Shown here: one piece after another, positions 49,325-54,181 of the stretch
How the letters are laid out: every line of letters begins with the position of its first letter
Numbering within the stretch: the first letter of the stretch is position 1
DNA from: an uncultured Bacilli bacterium
GTDB taxonomy: Bacteria > Bacillota_I > Bacilli_A > RF39 > UBA660
NCBI GenBank assembly: GCA_910586295.1
Contig: CAJUGE010000007.1
Span: forward strand, 1 to 54,181
Direction of reading: 5' to 3'
DNA length: 54,181 nucleotides
Position numbers and translations under genes: made by a program
The notes under the pieces: generated by a model
What the model was told of the DNA's origin: nothing
Databases searched by the model: none
The model's input: only the letters and a program-made list of their open reading frames with translations

Positions 49325-51679
49325 CTACATATTTTTTAGTTTTGCATTATACTTATTTGTTATAGTGTCAATGACTTTGTTAAATTCTTTCATAACAGCT
49401 TCTTCTGTTAAAGTCTCTTTTTCATCTAAGAAAGTTAGTGAGAATGTTAAACTTCTTGTATTATCTACTATATATTCATCATAAACCCTAACGGAATTCA
49501 ATATTCTACTACTAGAATTTTTGATATCTCTTATTACATCTTTACTTAACACTTCTTTGTCAAATACGAATGATAAATCTTTCTTTATACTTGGAAACTT
49601 ACTTATTTCTTTATACTTCATATTTCCAACACCAATACTTCTTAATTCTGTTAGATTTATTTCACAAACATAAACATTATCTTTATATATACTAGGATGT
49701 ATTCTTCCTAAAAATCCTATATTATGTCCATTTACTATTATTCTTGCTGTTTGATAAGGATGCATATTTTCAAGTGAATTTTCTATTTCAAAATCATATC
49801 TTTTAGAGTACCCTAGATAATCCAAAAGATTTTCTATTATTCCTTTTATATAGTAAAAGTCTACATTTATATTGTTATTTACTCCAGTTATATAAGTTCC
49901 AGTCATTAGAAGTCCCAATTTATCTTCTTGAATGTATTCACCATTTTCTTTATAGAATGATTCTCCAATTTCATATATGCTAATATTCTTATTGTTTCTT
50001 GCTTTGTTATATTCATATATTTCCATTAAGGACGAGATTAAGCTTTTTCTTAAAACTGATTTTTCTTCTACCATTGGTTCTAAAATATTTATCGTCTCTG
50101 TGTTTATTGGAAACATATTTAATGAACTTTCTGATACTAATGAATAAGAAATAACTTCATTTAGTCCTAAACTAGATAATCTTATTTTTATATCTCTAAT
50201 ATATTTGTCAATGTGCCCTGGGGTAGATGGCACGACTGGAAGTGAAGCCACAGCGTTGTCTACTCCATAAATTCTACCAACTTCTTCTATTAAATCCTCT
50301 TTAATAGTTATATCTAGTCTTCTAGAAGGTACTTTAACTTCAAATAGAGTACCTTTTAAACTACATTTAAATCCTAGACGTTCAAAAACATCATTTACAA
50401 TATCTGTAGTTAAGTTCATTCCTAGCACCGAATTTATTTTCTCTAATGTTATTTCTATAACTTTTTCTTCTGATTCTTTACTCTTATATTCAATAGTGTC
50501 TTCGCTAATAGTGGCATTTGCATATTTTTCAAGTAAGTCTTTACTTCTTTCCATAGCTAAATATGTTCTATTAACATCTATTCCCTTTTCAAATCTATTA
50601 GAAGCTTCACTTCTTAGTATTCTTTTTGAAGTCTTTCTTATAGATGCCCCATCAAATTGGGCGGATTCTATTAAAATATTCTTCGTATTCTCTGTTACTT
50701 CTGTATCAAGTCCACCCATTACTCCTGCTAAACCTATAGCCTCATTCTTGTTGCAAATTACTATATCACTAAGCGTTAGTGTTCTTTCTTGACCGTCTAA
50801 TGTCACTAGTTTTTCCCCATCCTTAGCCATTCTTACTCCAAGATATTCACCAACTTTGTCTGCATCATAATAATGAAGTGGTTGCCCTGTTTCTAGCATT
50901 ATATAATTAGATATATCTACTACATTGTTAATTGGCCTTATTCCACATGCAATTAGTCTGTTTTTTATAAAATCTGGACTTTCAGTTATAGTAACATTAT
51001 TTGCTTTACCTAGAAGGAATAAACTAGAGTTGTCAGTTTCTACTTTTAATGTCATACTATTTGCAAAATTATCTTTTACTGTTTTGTATTCACTAGTAGG
51101 CTCTTTAACTTTTAAATTGTAAATTGCACCAACCTCATAAGCTAGTCCTATAGCACTTAGTAAGTCACTTCTATTACTTGTTAATTCAAAGTTTATTATT
51201 TCATCATCTAGACCTAAATATTTTATAGCATCTTCTCCAACTAATGCATCTTGTGGAAACTCATGTATTCCCTCAATATCTTTTTCAGTTAAAAACTTTT
51301 TATCCAGTCCTAGTTCTGCTAAAGAACAACACATCCCATTACTCTTTGCACCTCTAATAGTACTTTCTTTTATTGTTCCACCAGGAAGTATAGCCCCTGG
51401 AAGTGCGACAATTACTTTGATTCCTTTTCTCATATTAGGCGCACCACAAACGATATCCAGTACTTCTTTTCCTACATTAATCTTTGTAATGTGAAGATGA
51501 TCGCTTTCAGGATGCATATCACATTCTATAACTTCTCCAACAACAAGTTTATTTGCTTTAATTAGAGAACTTGCTTCATCATATTCATTCCCTACTCTAG
51601 TCATATTTTCTGCAATTTCATTTATGTCTTTATCTTTTATATCAACATAATCACTTACAAATTTTTTAGAGAATATCAT
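49325..51679 (-). CDS. pheT: Phenylalanyl-tRNA synthetase beta subunit
   Basis: The editing and tRNA-binding subunit of PheRS. The 784 residues include the N-terminal EMAP-like tRNA-binding domain (VVGEVIECDMHPESDHLHIT), the B3/B4 editing domain (ISNYIMLETGQPLHYYD), B5, the catalytic-like core and a C-terminal ferredoxin-fold anticodon-binding domain (SKFPSIKKDLSFVFDKEVLS). It begins immediately after the pheS stop codon, so translation is coupled; both are under the T-box leader. Confidence 0.96.
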   Translation of the reverse strand: MIFSKKFVSDYVDIKDKDINEIAENMTRVGNEYDEASSLIKANKLVVGEVIECDMHPESDHLHITKINVGKEVLDIVCGAPNMRKGIKVIVALPGAILPGGTIKESTIRGAKSNGMCCSLAELGLDKKFLTEKDIEGIHEFPQDALVGEDAIKYLGLDDEIINFELTSNRSDLLSAIGLAYEVGAIYNLKVKEPTSEYKTVKDNFANSMTLKVETDNSSLFLLGKANNVTITESPDFIKNRLIACGIRPINNVVDISNYIMLETGQPLHYYDADKVGEYLGVRMAKDGEKLVTLDGQERTLTLSDIVICNKNEAIGLAGVMGGLDTEVTENTKNILIESAQFDGASIRKTSKRILRSEASNRFEKGIDVNRTYLAMERSKDLLEKYANATISEDTIEYKSKESEEKVIEITLEKINSVLGMNLTTDIVNDVFERLGFKCSLKGTLFEVKVPSRRLDITIKEDLIEEVGRIYGVDNAVASLPVVPSTPGHIDKYIRDIKIRLSSLGLNEVISYSLVSESSLNMFPINTETINILEPMVEEKSVLRKSLISSLMEIYEYNKARNNKNISIYEIGESFYKENGEYIQEDKLGLLMTGTYITGVNNNINVDFYYIKGIIENLLDYLGYSKRYDFEIENSLENMHPYQTARIIVNGHNIGFLGRIHPSIYKDNVYVCEINLTELRSIGVGNMKYKEISKFPSIKKDLSFVFDKEVLSKDVIRDIKNSSSRILNSVRVYDEYIVDNTRSLTFSLTFLDEKETLTEEAVMKEFNKVIDTITNKYNAKLKNM

Positions 51680-52723
51680 TTATTTCACATCCTTTCTATT
51701 AAAATTATCTAAAAATCTTACATCATTTGTATAGAAATTTCTTAAATCTGTTATTCCATACTTAAACATTGCCAATCTTTCTATTCCTACACCAAATGCA
51801 AATCCTGTATAAATCTCTGGATCATAACCACACATTCTAAGAACATTAGGATGAACCATTCCAGAGCCCAATATTTCAATCCAACCTATGTTTTTACACA
51901 ATGGACATCCTTTTCCTCCACATTTGAAGCAAGATACATCTACTTCGTAACTAGGTTCTGTAAACCCAAAATAACTTGGACGAAATCTTATATTTGTATT
52001 TTCTCCTAGTAAAGCATGTGCCATTTCCAAAAGTGTTCCCTTCAAATCAGCTAAACTTATATTTTTATCTACTACAAGTCCCTCCATTTGCATAAATTGA
52101 TGTGAATGAGTAGCATCATCATCATCTCTTCTATAAACTTTCCCTGGACACACCATTTTTATTGATGTTTTTTCTTTATTAGCTAGCATTGTTCTTACTT
52201 GAACCGAACTAGTTTGACTTCTAAGTAACATTTCATCTGTTATATAGAATGTATCTTGCATATCTCTTGCAGGATGATCTTTTGGTATATTTAATTTTTC
52301 AAAACAATTGTCATCTGTCTCTACTTGTGGACCTTCTACAACATCATACCCCATGCTTACAAACAAGTCTTCTAAAGTAGTTCTTATATGCGTGAGTGGA
52401 TGAAGTGAACCCGTTTTAACACCTTTTCCTGGTAAACTTATATCTATTCGTTCACTTTCTAACCTCTTATTTAAAGCATCTGCTTTGATTTTATTAAGTT
52501 TATTTTCAAAATACTCTGTAAAAGATGTTCTAAACTCATTTGTAAGTAGCCCTATACTTTTCTTTTCTTCTGATGACAAACTTCCCATTTCTTTCATTAT
52601 ACTAGTAAACTCACTGTTTTTTCCCATATATTTACTCTTTACCAAATTCATGTCTACTTCTTCGCTAGTTTGGTCAATATCAAGTTTTGCATTTTTTAAT
52701 AAATTTTCTAATCTCTCTTTCAT
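51680..52723 (-). CDS. pheS: Phenylalanyl-tRNA synthetase alpha subunit
   Basis: The catalytic class II subunit of PheRS. The 347 residues show the N-terminal coiled coil, HPLTHIRTTLEDLFVSMGYD (motif 1 region), CPGKVYRRDDDDATHSHQFM (motif 2), and FGVGIERLAMFKYGI (motif 3). It also carries CFKCGGKGCPLCKNIGWIEI, a cysteine-rich stretch found in many bacterial PheS. ATG 52723, preceded by GGGAGG, is preferred over the longer in-frame TTG, which lies in the ribosome site region. Confidence 0.97.
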   Translation of the reverse strand: MKERLENLLKNAKLDIDQTSEEVDMNLVKSKYMGKNSEFTSIMKEMGSLSSEEKKSIGLLTNEFRTSFTEYFENKLNKIKADALNKRLESERIDISLPGKGVKTGSLHPLTHIRTTLEDLFVSMGYDVVEGPQVETDDNCFEKLNIPKDHPARDMQDTFYITDEMLLRSQTSSVQVRTMLANKEKTSIKMVCPGKVYRRDDDDATHSHQFMQMEGLVVDKNISLADLKGTLLEMAHALLGENTNIRFRPSYFGFTEPSYEVDVSCFKCGGKGCPLCKNIGWIEILGSGMVHPNVLRMCGYDPEIYTGFAFGVGIERLAMFKYGITDLRNFYTNDVRFLDNFNRKDVK

Positions 52724-52733
52724 TTTTCCTCCC

Positions 52734-52944
52734 AAAAAATAAAACTTTATGACTTAAGGACTGACAATAAAGGCCAGCGGTACCACCTTAATTCATAAAG
52801 TTAATTATGCATCTTTACTAAGTTAACGCCTATATTACGTTCTTTATTTAATAGAAGTGAAATTTCATATTTAAGTATTGTTAATTTTCACCTTCCATTA
52901 ACTCTCTACATTTATTCTTAAACACTACTTTGCTTCCTAAAGAT
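52734..52944 (-). promoter_or_regulatory. T-box leader controlling pheST
   Basis: On the minus strand the conserved T-box AAGGTGGTACCGC lies at 52789-52777, within AAGG...CCTT pairing that can form the antiterminator. The competing terminator pairs ACTTTATGAATTAAGG (52801-52786) with CCTTAAGTCATAAAGT (52757-52742) and ends in a T run just before pheS. A candidate specifier UUC (Phe) followed by A lies at 52861-52859 in the upstream stem region. T-box RNAs sense uncharged tRNA, here tRNA-Phe, and raise pheST expression when phenylalanine is scarce. Confidence 0.9.
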
Positions 52945-52950
52945 AGTTAG

Positions 52951-52979
52951 ATTTTATCAAATATTTTTTTCTTTTTCAA
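52951..52979 (-). promoter_or_regulatory. Promoter of the pheST T-box leader
   Basis: On the minus strand TTGAAA (52979-52974), 17-nt spacer, TAAAAT (52956-52951). It is back to back with the first antitoxin-RNA promoter, whose -35 begins 9 bp away at 52988. Confidence 0.65.
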
Positions 52980-52987
52980 CCATTTTA

Positions 52988-53016
52988 TTGAAAAATACAC
53001 TTAAATATGTTATCAT
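52988..53016 (+). promoter_or_regulatory. Antitoxin-RNA promoter, unit 1
   Basis: TTGAAA (52988-52993), 17-nt spacer, TATCAT (53011-53016), with TGT directly before the -10. The same arrangement recurs in units 2 and 3. Confidence 0.75.
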
Positions 53017-53022
53017 GTATTT

Positions 53023-53138
53023 ATTGAAGGAAACTTCATAAAATAAAAAGGAGCATTCATTATTTGAATGTCTACCAAATTTAAGTTTGTTTCGACATCA
53101 AGTCTCACTAATTACTTAGTGTACTTGGTGTCATTTTT
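53023..53138 (+). ncRNA. Structured small RNA 1, candidate antitoxin
   Basis: A predicted RNA of about 115 nt. Order of elements: TGAAG-GAAA-CTTCA hairpin (from 53024); an A-rich stretch with GGAG; hairpin CATTCA/TGAATG (53054-53070); a hairpin with conserved stem CAAA/TTTG (53076-53079 with 53086-53089) and variable loop TTTAAG; and a terminator GACATCAAGT/ACTTGGTGTC (53094-53103 with 53123-53132) enclosing CACTAA/TTAGTG, then ATTTTTG. It is antisense to the 3' end of the peptide mRNA on the other strand. No conserved ORF exists among copies, so it acts as RNA. Confidence 0.75.
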
Positions 53139-53235
53139 GTGTCATAATACATATGATTAGTAAAAGTACTATGACTAAGCGTAATATTACACAAATAGTG
53201 TTCAACACTTTTATTATGAAAGTTTTGGTTTTCAT
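53131..53235 (-). CDS. 34-residue hydrophobic peptide, candidate type I toxin (unit 1)
   Basis: ATG at 53235, with AAAAGGAGGTGAGG upstream (GGAGG 11 nt and GAGG 6 nt from the start). The peptide begins MKTKTFIIKVLNTICVILR, continues LVIVLLLIICIMTQK and stops with TGA at 53133-53131. A basic N-terminus plus one long transmembrane helix is the hallmark of type I toxins (TxpA, BsrG, Fst, Ldr), which insert in the membrane. The stop codon lies in the terminator hairpin of the opposite RNA, so the two transcripts overlap tail to tail. On the minus strand a second hairpin (CATTCA/TGAATG) followed by CTCCTTTTTATTTT, near 53070-53040, can end the mRNA after it has crossed most of the RNA gene. Confidence 0.7.
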   Translation of the reverse strand: MKTKTFIIKVLNTICVILRLVIVLLLIICIMTQK

Positions 53236-53300
53236 AATGAGCCTCACCTCCTTTTCTTAGAAGTGTAGGCAGACACCAAATAAATCCTGCTCCTAAATCC

Positions 53301-53329
53301 ATACTAGCATAGGTAGAAGTACATGTCAA
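53301..53329 (-). promoter_or_regulatory. Toxin-gene promoter, unit 1
   Basis: On the minus strand a consensus TTGACA (53329-53324), 17-nt spacer, TAGTAT (53306-53301) with TGC before the -10. The leader to the ATG is about 60 nt and can fold, as in other type I toxin mRNAs. This promoter is absent from unit 2. Confidence 0.7.
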
Positions 53330-53501
53330 ACATCCCACAAAATTGAAAATTGAGCCATTTTTAAGAAAAAATTTGGCTTACTCCAGTTCGTGTTTTTTAA
53401 AAACAAGGGGGTAAATCTTAAAATTGACTATCCAAAATTTAATTTTACTACTATAAATTTCTTAAATAAAATTTTATGGATGTAACAAAATAACTACACA
53501 C

Positions 53502-53530
53502 TTGAAAATCAAAGAATAATGTGTTATCAT
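53502..53530 (+). promoter_or_regulatory. Antitoxin-RNA promoter, unit 2
   Basis: TTGAAA (53502-53507), 17-nt spacer, TATCAT (53525-53530). Confidence 0.75.
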
Positions 53531-53536
53531 GTATTT

Positions 53537-53653
53537 ATTGAAGGAAACTTCATAAAATAAAAAGGAGCATTCATTATTTGAATGTCTGTCTCAAAATAAT
53601 TTGTGATTGACATCAAGTCTCACTAATCGCTTAGTGTACTTGGTGTCATTTTT
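53537..53653 (+). ncRNA. Structured small RNA 2 (orphan antitoxin copy)
   Basis: Near-identical to RNA 1, with the same hairpins. The variable loop is ATAA between CAAA (53592-53595) and TTTG (53600-53603). Its partner peptide gene has lost its promoter, ribosome site and start codon, so this RNA stands without a functional toxin. Confidence 0.7.
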
Positions 53654-53746
53654 GTGCCATAATATAAACAACTAGCAATAATACTATGACTAAGTGCAAT
53701 ACTACACAAATGTGCTTTAACACTTTTATTATGAAAGTTTTAGTTT
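53646..53746 (-). pseudogene. Decapitated toxin gene, unit 2
   Basis: The minus-strand frame still reads TKTFIIKVLKHICVVLHL and VIVLLLVVYIMAQK to TGA, but the bases corresponding to the start codon, ribosome site and promoter of unit 1 (about 53232-53379) are missing. The junction joins GTTTTAGTTT to ACCCCAGTTCG. A stop codon (TAA) lies in frame just upstream, and no start remains. Confidence 0.75.
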
Positions 53747-53866
53747 ACCCCAGTTCGTGTTTTTCAAAAACAAGGGGGTAAATCTTAAAATTGACTCTCC
53801 AAAATTTAATTTTACTACTATAAATTTCTTAAACAAATTTCACAAGTGTAACAAAATAATACACAC

Positions 53867-53895
53867 TTGAAAATCAAAGAATAATGTGTTATTAT
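53867..53895 (+). promoter_or_regulatory. Antitoxin-RNA promoter, unit 3
   Basis: TTGAAA (53867-53872), 17-nt spacer, TATTAT (53890-53895), the best -10 of the three. Confidence 0.75.
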
Positions 53896-53901
53896 GTATT
53901 T

Positions 53902-54018
53902 AATGAAGGAAACTTCATAAAATAAAAAGGAGCATTCATTATTTGAATGTCTGCTCAAATGTGATTTTGTTTAGACATCAAGTCTCACTAATTGTTTAGT
54001 GTACTTGGTGTCATTTTT
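53902..54018 (+). ncRNA. Structured small RNA 3, candidate antitoxin
   Basis: Same architecture as RNAs 1 and 2. The variable loop is TGTGAT between CAAA (53956-53959) and TTTG (53966-53969). The terminator hairpin has a changed inner loop (TTGT) but intact stems. Confidence 0.75.
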
Positions 54019-54115
54019 GTGCCATAATATGAACAACGAGTAATAATACTATGACTAAGTGCAATATTACACAAATGTGCTTTAACACTTTTATTATGAA
54101 AGTTTTGGTTTTCAT
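54011..54115 (-). CDS. 34-residue hydrophobic peptide, candidate type I toxin (unit 3)
   Basis: ATG at 54115 with the same AAAAGGAGGTGAGG site as unit 1. The peptide begins MKTKTFIIKVLKHICVILH, continues LVIVLLLVVHIMAQK and stops at 54013-54011. Compared with unit 1 it differs at about eight positions, all compatible with a membrane helix (for example N to K, T to H, R to H, II to VV, T to A), so the reading frame appears to be under selection. Its promoter lies past the right edge of the window. Confidence 0.7.
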   Translation of the reverse strand: MKTKTFIIKVLKHICVILHLVIVLLLVVHIMAQK

Positions 54116-54181
54116 AATGAGCCTCACCTCCTTTTCTTAGAAGTGTAGGCAGACACCAAATAAATCCTGCTCCTAAAATCA

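Larger units (their letters stand above)
52988..54181. repeat. Tandem array of three type I toxin-antitoxin-like units
   Basis: Units begin at the -35 boxes 52988, 53502 and 53867; the third runs off the window. Unit 1 is 514 bp, unit 2 is 365 bp; the difference (149 bp) is explained by the deletion in unit 2. Each unit reads: plus-strand promoter, structured RNA, shared hairpin, minus-strand hydrophobic peptide gene with its promoter (lost in unit 2), then a common spacer with CCAGTTCGTG, a T/A-rich hairpin and GGGGGTAAATC. The longer minus frame at 53108-53338 is not the gene. Confidence 0.85.

Noticed and set aside
53048..53130. Peptide encoded in the antitoxin RNA (AAAAGGAG followed by TTG or ATG)
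   Set aside because: The possible frames end at different points in the three copies and share no sequence, so the GGAG is more likely part of the RNA structure or of pairing with the toxin mRNA.
53108..53338. 76-codon minus-strand frame across toxin unit 1
   Set aside because: It runs through the toxin promoter, the ribosome site and the hairpin in another frame, has no ribosome site of its own, and is not maintained in unit 2 or 3. The 34-residue frame is conserved instead.

Overview
The window is chromosomal DNA from a very AT-rich Gram-positive, sporulation-competent lineage. I infer an uncultured gut-type member of the Bacillota (Bacilli/Erysipelotrichia-like or RF39/RFN20-like); no rRNA or marker search was possible. 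The grounds are: compact operons with strong GGAGG-type ribosome sites, rimP-nusA-ylxR-infB-rbfA, nusB-xseA-xseB-spoIVB, xerD-deoB and pheST behind a T-box leader, plus sporulation genes (spoVID/ysxE-like, ylbJ, spoIVB, spoIIM). Tryptophan is encoded by TGG and TGA acts as a stop, so the code looks standard. Many promoters have TGn-extended -10 boxes.

Layout, left to right. 1-9.8 kb: the end of an unidentified gene, a membrane PpiC foldase with a J-like cytoplasmic domain, then the translation/transcription operon (a truncated rimP, nusA, ylxR, an unknown gene where ylxQ usually sits, infB, rbfA, an unknown gene), followed by an AAA-ATPase/PD-(D/E)XK gene. 9.8-22.9 kb: uvrC, an RnfC-like protein without Fe-S cysteines, an 11-residue cationic peptide ORF ahead of a degenerate CPBP membrane protein, a surface protein, holA, lon, a spoVID/ysxE-like coat pair, an HD protein, and a second AAA/DUF4143 gene preceded by three 33-bp repeats. 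22.9-30.3 kb: three pilin-like genes convergent with and overlapping ylbJ, then ylbL, a duplicated-domain protein, nusB-xseA-ankyrin-xseB, and spoIVB. 30.3-41.6 kb: two large tandem helical-repeat paralogues, tex, uppS, a 37-residue membrane peptide, spoIIM, mnmA, a membrane protein and an XRE-type regulator. 41.8-52.7 kb, mostly minus strand: a ZIP transporter, a 51-residue SARN-repeat basic peptide behind a sigma-G-like promoter, deoB, xerD, rarA (plus), argS, an HD protein, lemA and pheST.

The most striking region is the last 1.2 kb (52,988-54,181). It holds three tandem copies of a convergent gene pair. The plus strand carries a promoter and a roughly 115-nt structured RNA that ends in a strong hairpin. 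The minus strand carries a 34-residue hydrophobic peptide gene whose stop codon lies in that hairpin. This is the architecture of a type I toxin-antitoxin system (TxpA/RatA, BsrG/SR4 or Fst/par style), here as an array. Copies 1 and 3 have intact, diverged peptides. Copy 2 has lost the toxin promoter, ribosome site and start codon through a deletion of about 148 bp but keeps its RNA gene. The RNAs are near-identical except for one hairpin loop, which may set cognate specificity. I did not recognise the peptide as a member of a known family.
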